This document shows positions 36,769-45,618 of a stretch of 64,000 nt of DNA, piece by piece (position 1 is the first letter of the stretch; every line of letters starts with the position of its first letter). Made by a program: the position numbers and the translations under genes. The stretch spans positions 1 through 64,000 of the forward strand of contig NZ_BMVY01000003.1 in assembly GCF_014650955.1 (NCBI RefSeq). The letters run 5' to 3'. Below the pieces are notes generated by a model. That model did not search any database. It was not told the DNA's origin and saw nothing but the letters and a program-made list of their open reading frames with translations. The stretch comes from Streptomyces tauricus. GTDB lineage: Bacteria; Actinomycetota; Actinomycetes; Streptomycetales; Streptomycetaceae.

Positions 36769-38046
36769 GTGGACCGCTGCATTGTCCTGGTGGACGCCGG
36801 TTATCTGCTCGGGGCCGCTGCCAGTCTTCTCGCCGGGGAACCCTCACGATCCCGGATCACCGTGGACCACGCCGCCCTCATCCAGGGGCTGCGCGAGCGC
36901 GCCGAGTCCGAGACGGATCGGCCCCTGCTGCGCATCTACTGGTTCGACGGCGCCCCCGACCGCGTACCGCAGCCGGAGCACCGCAGGCTGCGGGTGATGC
37001 CCCGGGTCACGGTGCGCCTCGGCGCGCTGACCCGCAGCGACGGGCGGTGGGCGCAGAAGGGCGTCGACGCCGCCATGCACGCCGAGCTGACCGAGCTGGC
37101 GCGCAACCGTGCCTGCTCCGACGTCGTGCTCGTCACCGGTGACGGTGATCTGCTGCCCGGCATGATGGCCGCGAAGGAACACGGGGTCGCCGTGCACCTG
37201 TGGGCCGTACAGGCCGCGGACGGCGACTACAACCAGTCCGAGGACCTGGTCGCGGAGGCCGACGAGCGGCGCGTGCTCGACCGGATCTGGATCACCAAGG
37301 CCGTCCGGGCCAAGGAACTCGGCGGGGTCTGCGCGCCGCCGCCCGCGCCGCGGCCCGAGATCGCCGCGATCCTCTCCGCGCCGCTGCCCGAGTCCGCGCT
37401 GAGTTCCACGCTCGGCTCCGCCGGTGAGGGGGCCGTGGGGGAGCGGACCGTGGGGGAACGGGCCCTGGCGGAGGCCGAGCACACGCAGGCCGCGCCGGGC
37501 GAGAACGGCACGGAGGCGCGGGTGCCGGCGGCGAAGGGTGTTCCCACGCCGAAGGATCTGGCCGCGCTGCGGGCGCCGGGGCCGTCCGGTGCGCCGGGGG
37601 GCCCGGGGGCGCAGCATCCCGCCAACGCGACGTTGCGCTGGTCGTCCGACAAGGGGTGGGTGGACCGGCCCGGCACCGCCGCCGAGAACGCGGAGGCCGC
37701 GCTGCTGCCGACGCTCGCGCAGCTCACCTCGGCGGAGCAGCGGTGGGCCGACCGGGAGGAGGACATCACCACGGTGGGCGGTGATCCGTTCGAGGTCGGG
37801 CAGGTGTTCGCACGGCGGTGGATGGAGCGGCTGGCCGACCAGGCGCAACTGCCGAAGCTGTCCACGATGTATCCGCGGGTGCCGCACCGGATCGACGGGG
37901 AGTTGTTGCGGTACGCGGCGCGGTTCGGGTTGCTCGCGCACAAGGACGATCAGATCGATGAGCATGACCGGTATGCGATTCGGGCGGGGTTCTGGCGGGA
38001 GATCGATGCGCGGAGCACTGCGGAGCATGCTCCCGCAGGGGAGTAG
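36769..38046 (+). CDS. NYN-domain (LabA/DUF88-like) putative nuclease
   Basis: 425 residues from GTG 36769 (AAAGAGG about 8 bp upstream); an in-frame GTG at 36760 is too close to that site. The NYN/PIN-like domain occupies residues 1-165: VLVDAGYLLG, QKGVDAAMHAELTEL and VLVTGDGDLLPGM supply the conserved Asp residues of a metal-dependent RNase fold. Residues about 185-290 are a low-complexity Pro/Ala/Glu-rich linker, and a C-terminal domain (about 300-420) has WMERLADQAQLPKL and IDGELLRYAARFGL. Target RNA is unknown. Confidence 0.8.
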   Translation: MDRCIVLVDAGYLLGAAASLLAGEPSRSRITVDHAALIQGLRERAESETDRPLLRIYWFDGAPDRVPQPEHRRLRVMPRVTVRLGALTRSDGRWAQKGVDAAMHAELTELARNRACSDVVLVTGDGDLLPGMMAAKEHGVAVHLWAVQAADGDYNQSEDLVAEADERRVLDRIWITKAVRAKELGGVCAPPPAPRPEIAAILSAPLPESALSSTLGSAGEGAVGERTVGERALAEAEHTQAAPGENGTEARVPAAKGVPTPKDLAALRAPGPSGAPGGPGAQHPANATLRWSSDKGWVDRPGTAAENAEAALLPTLAQLTSAEQRWADREEDITTVGGDPFEVGQVFARRWMERLADQAQLPKLSTMYPRVPHRIDGELLRYAARFGLLAHKDDQIDEHDRYAIRAGFWREIDARSTAEHAPAGE

Positions 38047-38099
38047 GTGGGGGTGGCCTCCCGCCGGGGGTGTTGTCGGCTGCGGTCCGGTGGGGCTTG

Positions 38100-38335
38100 T
38101 TGCGCCGTTCCCCGCGCCCCTTGAAGCGCGAGGCTGCGCCGTTCTCCGCGGCCCTGACAGCGCAAGGTTGCGCCGTTCCCCGCGCCCCCAAGAGCCAAAG
38201 ATTGCGCCGTTCCCCGCGCCCCCAAGAGCCAAAGATTGCGCCGTTCCCCGCGCCCCCAAAAAGCTAAAGATTGCGCCGTTCCCCGCGCCCCTGACCGCGC
38301 AAGGCTGTGCCGTTCTTCGTGGGTCTGGAAGGTGG
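38100..38335 (+). repeat. Tandem array of the gene-end element (7 copies)
   Basis: Fills most of the 336 bp between the NYN gene and the ABC ATPase. Cores start near 38100, 38134, 38168, 38202, 38236, 38271 and 38305 (degenerate), a period of 34-35 bp. Units 3 and 4 are identical. A lead-in resembling CGGCTGCGGTCCGGTGGGGC (38077-38096) precedes the first core, and the first core begins 54 bp after the stop codon. Confidence 0.9.
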
Positions 38336-38382
38336 TATGTCCGACCCGGGCGTTGTTCGGGGGGTGGGACCCCGTAGTCTCA

Positions 38383-39420
38383 ATGCTCGTGAGTACGCGC
38401 ACCGCACAGGCAGTCCGGGACGGGCACGGTGGGGATGTCGTGTGTGCCGTGCGGGATCTTACGAAGACGTATCCGGCGGTGCGCGGTCGCCGTGGGGCAC
38501 CCGGGACGCCCGAGGTGCGGGCCACCGACGGGGTCCGGATCGACATCCGGCAGGGCGAGATCTTCGGGCTGCTCGGGCCGAACGGCGCCGGCAAGACCAC
38601 CCTCGTACGCCAGCTGACCGGGCTGATGCGCCCCGACCGCGGCAGTGTCGAGATCCTCGGGCACGACATCGTGCGCCACCCCGAGCGGGCATCGCGGATC
38701 CTCGCGTACCTCGGGCAGGAGTCCACCGCGCTCGACGAGCTGACCGTGTCACTCGCCGCGGAGACCACCGGCCGGCTGCGCGGGCTCGCCGTGCGCAGCG
38801 CACGGGCCGAGCGGGACGCCGTCCTGGAGGAACTGGGGCTCACCGCGCTCGCCTCGCGACCCCTGAAGAAGCTCTCCGGCGGACAGCGGCGGCTCGCCTG
38901 CTTCGCCACCACCCTCGTCGGCGCACGGCCGTTCCTCGTCCTCGACGAGCCCACCACCGGTATGGACCCCGTCGCCCGCCGGGCCGTCTGGAGCGCCGTC
39001 GACCGGCGCCGGGCCGAGCACGCCACGACGGTCCTCCTGGTCACCCACAACGTCATCGAGGCGGAGACCGTGCTCGACCGGGTCGCCGTGCTCGACCGCG
39101 GACGTGTCATCGCCTGCGACACCCCCTCCGGGCTCAAGGAACAGGTCGCCGGCGAGGTGCGGCTCGAACTCGTCTGGCGCGAGCGCGCCCCGCTCGACGT
39201 GCCCGAGGTCGCGGCCCTGCGCGACCGCGCCGTAGAGTCGGGCCGTCGCTGGTCGCTGCGGCTCTCTCCCGAAGAGGCCCGCGCGGCCGTCGCGGCGGTC
39301 ACCGGCGGCGCCGCCTTCGCCGCCCTGGACGACTTCACCCTCGCCACGCCGAGTCTGGAGGACGTGTACCTGGCACTGGGCGGCAGCGCCGGGAGCGTAC
39401 GGGGGTTGGTCAAGGCGTGA
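38383..39420 (+). CDS. ABC transporter ATP-binding protein
   Basis: 345 residues. Walker A GPNGAGKTTL (about residue 65), Q-loop near YLGQEST, signature LSGGQRRLA, Walker B FLVLDEPTTGMD and switch His in LVTHNV. The fold and C-terminal extension match drug/antibiotic-exporter ATPases (DrrA/CcmA-like). ATG 38383 or GTG 38389 could be the start; no clear Shine-Dalgarno is seen, so the message may be near leaderless. The open frame further upstream runs through the repeat array and is not coding. The partner permease is next. Confidence 0.88.
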   Translation: MLVSTRTAQAVRDGHGGDVVCAVRDLTKTYPAVRGRRGAPGTPEVRATDGVRIDIRQGEIFGLLGPNGAGKTTLVRQLTGLMRPDRGSVEILGHDIVRHPERASRILAYLGQESTALDELTVSLAAETTGRLRGLAVRSARAERDAVLEELGLTALASRPLKKLSGGQRRLACFATTLVGARPFLVLDEPTTGMDPVARRAVWSAVDRRRAEHATTVLLVTHNVIEAETVLDRVAVLDRGRVIACDTPSGLKEQVAGEVRLELVWRERAPLDVPEVAALRDRAVESGRRWSLRLSPEEARAAVAAVTGGAAFAALDDFTLATPSLEDVYLALGGSAGSVRGLVKA

Positions 39421-39544
39421 GCATTCGGGCCTCCGCGTCCGTACGGAACAGGTGCGGACGGAACAGGTGCGGACACAACAGGCACAGACGGATCAGGTAC
39501 AGGACGTACAGGACGACAGCCGAAGCGAACAGGAGCCGCTCGAC

Positions 39545-40387
39545 GTGAGTGTCGTACCCGCCGAGGTCCTGCCCGGCGCAGCCCGTGTGGACGGGAGCCG
39601 GAGCGTGGACACCGAGGACGGTGCCCGGGTCGTGGCCTTGCTCGGGCCGCGCGCCCGGCTGTGGCCGGCGCTGGCGGCCGTCTACCGGGCACAGCTCTCC
39701 CGGGCCAGGGTGGCGCGGATCCCGCTGCTGTTCGTGGCGACCTTCCAGTCCATCGGGATCATGGTCCTGATGCGCGGGGTCGTGGACGGCGGCGGCGAGG
39801 CACGGGCCGTGGTCGCCGGTTCGTCGGTCCTCGTGGTCGCGTTCGTCGCGCTCAACCTGCTCGCCCAGTACTTCGGCCAGCTGCGCGCCAGCGGCGGCCT
39901 CGACCACTACGCGACGCTGCCCGTACCGCCCGCCGCCGTCGTGCTCGGCGCGGCCGCCGCGTACGCCTCCTTCACCGTGCCGGGGACGCTCGTGACCGCC
40001 GTCGTGGGCAGCGTCCTCTTCCAGTTGCCGCTGACGCACCTGTGGATCCTCGTCGCCGTCATCCCGCTCGCGGGCGCGGCGCTCGCCGGCCTCGGAGCGG
40101 CGCTCGGACTGCTCGCGCCCCGACCCGAACTGGCCACACTCCTCGGCCAGTTGGGTATGTCCGCCGCGCTGCTGCTCGGCGTGCTGCCGCCGGACCGGCT
40201 GCCCACGTTCGTGCAGTGGGCGCGTGATCTGATGCCCTCCACCTACGGGGTCGAGGCGCTCGGGCTGACCTTCGGGCCCGACCCGGACTGGGGTCTCGTG
40301 CTGCTCGACCTCGCCGTGTGCGCGGGTGTCGGCGTCGCCTCGCTCGCCGTCGCGACCTGGGCCTACCGCCGGGCGGCCGTCCGGTGA
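39545..40387 (+). CDS. ABC transporter permease (ABC-2 type)
   Basis: 280 residues from GTG 39545, with AGGAG 9 bp upstream. An in-frame GTG at 39452 would add a 31-residue Gln/Thr/Val repeat segment coded by imperfect repeats of GGTGCGGACGGAACA-like sequence, which I doubt is translated. Six hydrophobic segments; ABC-2 features include LATLLGQLGMSAALLLGVLPPD and the short MPSTYGVEAL. It pairs with the ATPase upstream to form an exporter; the substrate is unknown. Confidence 0.82.
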   Translation: MSVVPAEVLPGAARVDGSRSVDTEDGARVVALLGPRARLWPALAAVYRAQLSRARVARIPLLFVATFQSIGIMVLMRGVVDGGGEARAVVAGSSVLVVAFVALNLLAQYFGQLRASGGLDHYATLPVPPAAVVLGAAAAYASFTVPGTLVTAVVGSVLFQLPLTHLWILVAVIPLAGAALAGLGAALGLLAPRPELATLLGQLGMSAALLLGVLPPDRLPTFVQWARDLMPSTYGVEALGLTFGPDPDWGLVLLDLAVCAGVGVASLAVATWAYRRAAVR

Positions 40388-40421
40388 CGCGCCCGACAGG
40401 CGGGCCTGGCACGATGTCGGT

Positions 40422-41060
40422 GTGACCGCACCGCTGAACCCGCCTCCGCCGCCGCACCACCAGCCGCCGCACGACGCCTGGCAGGCGCCGCCCGCCGGGT
40501 ACGGGCTCGGTCATCAGGAGGACGGTCCCGGAATGAAGACAGAGCTGCGCGAGGCCGCGATCGTCACGGTCGCGATGGCGGTCGGCGGGCTCCTGCTCGG
40601 TGTCCTGTGGTGGTGGCTGGCACCGCACGTGCCGCTCGTCTCGGACGACACGACCGTCTACCTCAAGGACACGGAGGGGGAGCAGGCCATCGGCGTGGAC
40701 GGGACGTTCACTCTGCTGGCACTCGCCCTCGGCCTGGTCAGCGCGCTGGCGGTGTTCCTGCTGCGGCGCCGGGGCGGGATCGCGCTCGTCGTCGCCCTCA
40801 CCGTCGGCGGGGTCCTGGGGTCCCTGGTCGCCTGGCGCCTCGGCATCTGGCTCGGCCCCACCCAGGACGTGGTCGCGCACGCCAAGGAGGCCGGCAAGGG
40901 CGTCACCTTCGACGCCCCGCTGGAGCTCGGTGCCAAGGGCGCGCTGCTCGCCTGGTCCGTCTCGGCCCTGCTGGTCCACCTGGGCCTGACAGCCCTCTTC
41001 GCCCCCAGGGACCCGGACCCCTTCGACTCCCCGTACTACCCGAAGAGCCCACAAGTCTGA
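40422..41060 (+). CDS. DUF2567 membrane protein
   Basis: 212 residues from GTG 40422. Pro/His-rich cytoplasmic start (residues 1-40), then four hydrophobic segments (near 48-65, 98-118, 125-142, 168-188) with an extracellular loop after the first (LAPHVPLVSDDTTVYLKDTEG). This fits the actinobacterial DUF2567 family, whose function is unknown. It begins 34 bp after the permease and may belong to the same transcript. Confidence 0.75.
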   Translation: MTAPLNPPPPPHHQPPHDAWQAPPAGYGLGHQEDGPGMKTELREAAIVTVAMAVGGLLLGVLWWWLAPHVPLVSDDTTVYLKDTEGEQAIGVDGTFTLLALALGLVSALAVFLLRRRGGIALVVALTVGGVLGSLVAWRLGIWLGPTQDVVAHAKEAGKGVTFDAPLELGAKGALLAWSVSALLVHLGLTALFAPRDPDPFDSPYYPKSPQV

Positions 41061-41116
41061 CGGCGCCCCGGCTGGACGGCGACCTGGGGCGGGGCAGCCC
41101 CGCAGGGGCGCCCCAC

Positions 41117-41138
41117 CGGGGCGCGGGGAACCGCGCGC
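41117..41138 (-). repeat. Single inverted copy of the gene-end element
   Basis: Contains GGGGCGCGGGGAACCGCGCG, the reverse complement of the core seen elsewhere. On the - strand it follows the stop codon of the bL37-like gene by about 70 bp, so it too is in sense with the gene it follows. Confidence 0.7.
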
Positions 41139-41208
41139 CCGGCCACGACGCACCCGCGGCCGACCCGCCGGCCCGGGGGCAACTCACGGACCAGTGGAGC
41201 GCCCCCGC

Positions 41209-41283
41209 TCACGCCGGGCGCCGCCCGTGGTTCGCCCGCCCTTTACGAACCCGCCACTTCCGCTTGCGCGTCTTCTTCGACAT
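41209..41283 (-). CDS. 24-residue protein resembling ribosomal protein bL37
   Basis: ATG 41283, TGA ending at 41209, exactly 24 codons plus stop. It starts MSKKTRKRK and ends ANHGRRPA, with 12 Lys/Arg residues. Length, basic character and the C-terminal ANHG(K/R)RP pattern match bL37, a tiny large-subunit protein first seen in mycobacterial ribosome structures. The ribosome-binding site (GAGG two bases before ATG) is poorly spaced, so translation might use a weak or leaderless mode. Assignment rests on my memory of the family motif. Confidence 0.68.
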   Translation of the reverse strand: MSKKTRKRKWRVRKGRANHGRRPA

Positions 41284-41324
41284 GTCCTCGGTACTTAACC
41301 GAGAACCCGCCCCCCGTCGAGGGT

Positions 41325-41828
41325 TCACGCACGCCCCACGGACGCCACCACCGCGTCGGTGAGCCGCGCGAGGTCGTCCGGGGCCAGCTCGACCTCCAGC
41401 CCCCGCCGCCCGGCGGAGACGCAGACCGTGGCGTGCCCGCGCGCGGACGCGTCCAGCACCGTACGGAGCCGCCTGCGCTGCCCGAGCGGCGAGATGCCCC
41501 CGCGGACGTACCCCGTGGTGCGCTCCGCGGCGGCCGGGTCGGCCATCGCGGCCCGCTTGCCGCCGACCGCCGCCGCCAGCGCCTTCAGGTCGAGGGAGCC
41601 CGCCACGGGTACGACGGCGACCGTCAGGTCCCCGTCGACGTCCGCGACCAGCGTCTTGAAGACCCGGTCGGGGGACACGCCCATGGCCTCGGCGGCCTCC
41701 TCCCCGTACGAGGGGTGCGCCGGGTCGTGCTCGTAGGCGTGGACCGTGAACTCGACCCCGGCCGCGGTGAGTGCCACGGTCGCCGGTGTCCCGCCCGCCT
41801 GCTGCTGCTTCTTCGCCTTCTTCGCCAA
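41325..41828 (-). CDS. ybaK: YbaK-type Cys-tRNA(Pro) deacylase
   Basis: 167 residues of the YbaK/EbsC editing-domain family, which hydrolyse misacylated Cys-tRNA(Pro). The catalytic-site lysine lies in DRVFKTLVADV (about residue 58), and the conserved GYVRGGISPLG loop is near residue 107. Basic start MAKKAKKQQQ. It lies 41 bp upstream of the bL37-like gene and 39 bp downstream of the LON-domain gene, all on one strand. Confidence 0.92.
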   Translation of the reverse strand: MAKKAKKQQQAGGTPATVALTAAGVEFTVHAYEHDPAHPSYGEEAAEAMGVSPDRVFKTLVADVDGDLTVAVVPVAGSLDLKALAAAVGGKRAAMADPAAAERTTGYVRGGISPLGQRRRLRTVLDASARGHATVCVSAGRRGLEVELAPDDLARLTDAVVASVGRA

Positions 41829-41867
41829 GAGAAGACCCTTCTTACGGACTGGGGCTCGTGAACCCGT

Positions 41868-42608
41868 TCAGTTGAGGCTCGTCGGCCCGCGCGTCAGTTC
41901 CGACGCGGGCAGCGAGGGCAGATTGCGGATGATCGCGGTCTCGGCCCGCAGCAGCGTCAGCTCCTCGCGCAGCCGGGAGGCCGTGTCCGGTGCCTGGAGC
42001 AGCCGCTGCTTCGCCGGGACGTCCAGCATCGCGGCCGCCGCGACCAGGTACGAGACGACGGACGGCTCGTCCGGCAGGTCGGCCCCGGTGGCGAGCGACC
42101 GCTCCCGCGCGCCCGCCAGCCGCTTCTGGTACTGCCGGAAGGCCCGCAGCACCCCTTCCGCCAGCGCCCCGGCCTCTTCGCCGGGCTCCTCCGCCAGTTC
42201 CTCCAGCTCGGCCGTCAGATAGGCCCCGGAGGCGTCCACGGAGACCAGCCGTACCCGGGTCGTCCCGGTGGCCAGTACCTCGAAGCTGCCGTCGGCCCGT
42301 TCCCGGATCGTCGCCGCGTCGGCGATACAGCCCACCGAGTGGAAGGCCTTGAGCGGGTCGTCGCCGAACCCGGCCGAGGGCCCGCGCTGCGGCACGGCCG
42401 TCTGGTCGGGCATACCGGGTGAGGTGGCCGCGACCTCGTGGCCGTCGCGGATGGCGACGACGGCGAACCGGCGCGGTTCGTCCTCCGGGGTCTTCAGCAG
42501 ATCGCGCATCATCGCGCGGTAGCGCTCCTCGAAGATGTTCAGCGGCAGGACGAGCCCGGGAAACAGCACCGAGTTCAGGGGGAAGAGTGGGAGCCGGACG
42601 GTGGTCAC
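41868..42608 (-). CDS. LON substrate-binding domain protein
   Basis: 246 residues from GTG 42608. It matches the N-terminal (PUA-like) substrate-binding domain of Lon without the AAA+ or protease domains: LPLFPLNSVLFPGLVLPLNIFEERYRAM at the start, VGCIADAATIRERADGSF in the middle, then a helical tail. Stand-alone LON proteins are common in actinobacteria; the role is unclear. Eleven bases separate it from the upstream gene, so they are cotranscribed. Confidence 0.85.
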   Translation of the reverse strand: MTTVRLPLFPLNSVLFPGLVLPLNIFEERYRAMMRDLLKTPEDEPRRFAVVAIRDGHEVAATSPGMPDQTAVPQRGPSAGFGDDPLKAFHSVGCIADAATIRERADGSFEVLATGTTRVRLVSVDASGAYLTAELEELAEEPGEEAGALAEGVLRAFRQYQKRLAGARERSLATGADLPDEPSVVSYLVAAAAMLDVPAKQRLLQAPDTASRLREELTLLRAETAIIRNLPSLPASELTRGPTSLN

Positions 42609-42619
42609 GACGCGAAAGC

Positions 42620-43663
42620 CTAATGGTCACCGGAGGGCGTACGTCCGCCGTGCTCACTCCGTGGATGCGGAAGATCCCCGATCGGTGCCCTCAGGGGTCG
42701 GTCCGAGGCCACCTGGAGGCGGATCCCGTCGCGCAGTTCGAGGAACTGGCCGAGCGGATCGTCCGAGACGCGGTCCCAGGGGAACGAGGTGGCGTACGGG
42801 CCGATCCGGCGCAGTTGTTCCAGCGCGTCCTCCCAGCGCTCCAGCCTGACCAGCACATAGGTGAGCAGATTGCGGACCTCCGCGGGCCACGGGTCGGCGT
42901 CCTGGTACTCCGCGGAGAGGGCGATCGCCAGGTCGGCCGCCGAGTCGAGGCGTGCGCGGCCGACGGCGGCCCCGCCGCCCTCGGTCAGATAGGCGAAGGC
43001 CGCCCGCACGGGCAGCGCCTGGACCAGGGAGCCGGGCAGCGCGTCGTGGGCGGCGCGTTCGGCGAAGTCGAAGCACTCGCGGTGCGAGCCGTACCAGGCG
43101 GCGGACAGGTACTGCAGGGCGGCCACATGGCAGCCGTAGTGGTGCGGGGAGCGGCGGACGGCCTGCGCCCACAGCTGCTCGAACTCGGTGTGCGGCGCGT
43201 TCGTGCCGCGGGCGTGGTCCAGTGCGATCCGCCACGGCACGGGGTCGCGCGGGGCGCCCTCGGCTGCGGCGGAGATCAGCGGTCCGACCTGGCGCAGGAG
43301 TTCGGCGCGGGCCGGTGAGCGCCAGCTCCGGCACACCGCGAGCTCGGCCTTGACCAGGGCCGCGTCCGGGTCGTGCGGGGCGGCGGAGCGCCAGTCGTCG
43401 AACCATTCGCCGCGGGAGAGGGCGAAGGCCGCGAGGCGGGTCGCGTACCGGTCGCGGTTCTCCCACTCGGCGGACTCGCGGGTGGTGGACAGGAGTTTGC
43501 CCGCCGGGCCGTACTCACCGCGGCCCGCCGCGACCAGGGCCGGGCCGAGCCGTTCGTCCGGGGCGTCGAGCAGCACCTCGTCGTCGTCGGGCAGACCGGC
43601 GGCGAGACTCGAAGTGTTCCGCGCCATCCGGACCGTACGGAGGAGCGCTCGCAGCAGTGCCAT
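42620..43663 (-). CDS. Hypothetical helical-repeat protein
   Basis: 347 residues, soluble, mostly alpha helical by composition, with Ala/Trp/Arg-rich stretches that resemble degenerate TPR units (AAFALSRGEWFDDW, AALQYLSAAWYGS, LLTYVLVRLERWEDALEQL). No catalytic motif was recognised and no family name can be given. Cotranscribed with the LON-domain gene (11-bp gap). Confidence 0.65.
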   Translation of the reverse strand: MALLRALLRTVRMARNTSSLAAGLPDDDEVLLDAPDERLGPALVAAGRGEYGPAGKLLSTTRESAEWENRDRYATRLAAFALSRGEWFDDWRSAAPHDPDAALVKAELAVCRSWRSPARAELLRQVGPLISAAAEGAPRDPVPWRIALDHARGTNAPHTEFEQLWAQAVRRSPHHYGCHVAALQYLSAAWYGSHRECFDFAERAAHDALPGSLVQALPVRAAFAYLTEGGGAAVGRARLDSAADLAIALSAEYQDADPWPAEVRNLLTYVLVRLERWEDALEQLRRIGPYATSFPWDRVSDDPLGQFLELRDGIRLQVASDRPLRAPIGDLPHPRSEHGGRTPSGDH

Positions 43664-43825
43664 GGTGGGTCCATTGAAAACCGCAGGTCGGACGTGTACC
43701 AGGGGATGTGCGGTGACGCTTTCGTAACCGTGGTTTGGTTGCGTGGGGATTGGTCAAGGGCAGGTAAAAGGTGACTGTTGCTCAGGTGCCGGGCGGCTGT
43801 ACGGCGCCCATGCGGCCGGCGCCGT

Positions 43826-45406
43826 TCAGTGCCTGCGGAGTGTGCGGCTCGCGCCCGCCGCGACCGTCGTCGCCAGGACCCAGCCCAGCAGGATCACCGC
43901 CGCGGCCAGCCACTGCCAGCCGCCGCGCAGCTGCCAGTAGCCGGCCTGGCCGAGGTCGATGAGCGGCAGCAGCAGGTCGAGGGCGAAGATCGACGGGTTC
44001 CACGGCGGATGCTCACCGCTCTTGAGCGGCGGGTGGGCGGCGTGCGCGAAGGCGAAGGAGGTCACCGCCCACAGCACGCCCATCCAGACGGCCGCACGCC
44101 CCGGCCGGTATCCGTAGGCGACCGTCCAGTCCTGTACGTAACCCCACAGCTTCGCCGCGATCGGCAGGTTCTCGCGCCGGTGGCGCTGCTTGGCGAGCAG
44201 CACCTCGCGCGCCTCCTCGTCCTCGCCGCCGTTGCGCAGCACCGTCGCCAGCCGCTCGTACGGCTCCGGGTTGTACTCGGGCGTGGCCGCCGCCACCCAC
44301 TGCAGGCGCCGGGCCAGCGGGAACGGGCCGCGCGGTACCAGGTACTCGTACTGGAAGCCGCCCATCTGCAGCTGGCCCGCGCCCGGCCAGCTGGTCGCCT
44401 GGTCGATGAGGGTGACCACCCGCGCCCCGTTCAGCACGACCCGGCCGCGCTGCGGACGCCGGCCGAGGAACCGCAGCTCGGGCACCTGGACGCGGCGCAG
44501 CGAGATCTCCTGGTCGTCGCGCAGTGTGAGGCGGGCCTGTTCGAAGTCCACCGCGTCGCCGAACCGGCCGTCGTCCAGCCGGATCCCGCCCTCGCACTCG
44601 AACCGCTGTACCCGGGTGCCGTGCGCGGGGGTCCGGCCGCTGGTCAGCACGGGGTCGCCGATGCCCGCGGGGGTCAGGTACAGGGTGCGTTCGACGGTCA
44701 GCTGCGGCGCGTTCAGCGCCCGGCGCCCGTACGGGTTGGCCAGCCGGCTGCCGCGCAGGCTGAGCGAGACGCCCACCTTCGCGCCGCGCAGGCTCAGCTC
44801 GCCGTGCGACACCATCATCTCGGCCTGCAGATCCTGCCCGATGGTCATGCCGTCGCCGACGAGGGAGTTGTCGCGCCGGTCGCGGTAGATCACCGCCTGG
44901 TTGAGCAGCAGGTCCGTGCCGATGTGCGCGTCGGTGAGGCGCACACCGTTGTGGAAGCGGCAGCGCGGCAGATGCAGATCGCCCTCGGTGTGCAGCCGGG
45001 CCGCCTCCAGCCGCGGTATCGCGCAGTCCACCAGCCGCAGCGTCGTGAACCGGGACTCCGGCAGCACGATCTCCTTCTCGAAACGGCAGCCCTTCATCTC
45101 GACGTACGGCTCGATCGTGCCGCCCGCGAGATCGAGCGGGTCGACGATCTGGACCCCGGCCAGCTTCAGGGAGGCCACCCGGCCGTCGAGCGCGGGCGGC
45201 CCGTCCAGCAGCAGCCAGCACACGATCCGGGCCCGTACCGTGCGCTCCGGGCCCCAGGGGTGCCCGCCGTGCGGATCGTCGATCACGGTGTCCCCGGCAC
45301 GCAGGTCGTACACGCTCCCGTTGCGGAACGCCTGCCACATGCCGGCCTCGGCCGCGCTCAGGTCGTCGGGCAGTTCGCCGACGCGCAGGCCGGCCCCATC
45401 GGTCAC
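43826..45406 (-). CDS. Membrane-anchored beta-helix-like protein, unknown function
   Basis: 526 residues. Residues about 70-340 have a recurring pattern of short strands (for example VEMKGCRFEKEIVLPES, VGVSLSLRGSRLANP), like a pentapeptide-repeat or right-handed beta-helix solenoid. Residues about 350-430 are helical, and three hydrophobic segments follow (near 432-450, 470-485, 495-515), placing the solenoid on one face of the membrane. Homologues are sometimes called membrane-associated oxidoreductase; I see no nucleotide-binding motif to support that. Divergent from hisD, 212 bp away. Confidence 0.7.
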   Translation of the reverse strand: MTDGAGLRVGELPDDLSAAEAGMWQAFRNGSVYDLRAGDTVIDDPHGGHPWGPERTVRARIVCWLLLDGPPALDGRVASLKLAGVQIVDPLDLAGGTIEPYVEMKGCRFEKEIVLPESRFTTLRLVDCAIPRLEAARLHTEGDLHLPRCRFHNGVRLTDAHIGTDLLLNQAVIYRDRRDNSLVGDGMTIGQDLQAEMMVSHGELSLRGAKVGVSLSLRGSRLANPYGRRALNAPQLTVERTLYLTPAGIGDPVLTSGRTPAHGTRVQRFECEGGIRLDDGRFGDAVDFEQARLTLRDDQEISLRRVQVPELRFLGRRPQRGRVVLNGARVVTLIDQATSWPGAGQLQMGGFQYEYLVPRGPFPLARRLQWVAAATPEYNPEPYERLATVLRNGGEDEEAREVLLAKQRHRRENLPIAAKLWGYVQDWTVAYGYRPGRAAVWMGVLWAVTSFAFAHAAHPPLKSGEHPPWNPSIFALDLLLPLIDLGQAGYWQLRGGWQWLAAAVILLGWVLATTVAAGASRTLRRH

Positions 45407-45618
45407 GGTTTTCTCTCACTCCTCAGTTACTCGCGAGTTCGTACAGCCGTCCCTGTGATGCCCGCTGAGTCGGCGCCTGAACGCCGAGAGTGACCGTCGT
45501 TGCTCTGCGTGACCATGGGGGGCCGGATCAAGCCACCCGCCGCCCGGGGAGTAGCGGCTCGTATCAGCGATTGATACAGCCGTCCGACGCCCGACGGCCG
45601 TCTGAGAGAATTAGCTAC

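Noticed and set aside
38236..38382. N-terminal extension of the ABC ATPase through the repeat array
   Set aside because: The translated repeats give a meaningless repeated peptide; coding starts at about 38383.
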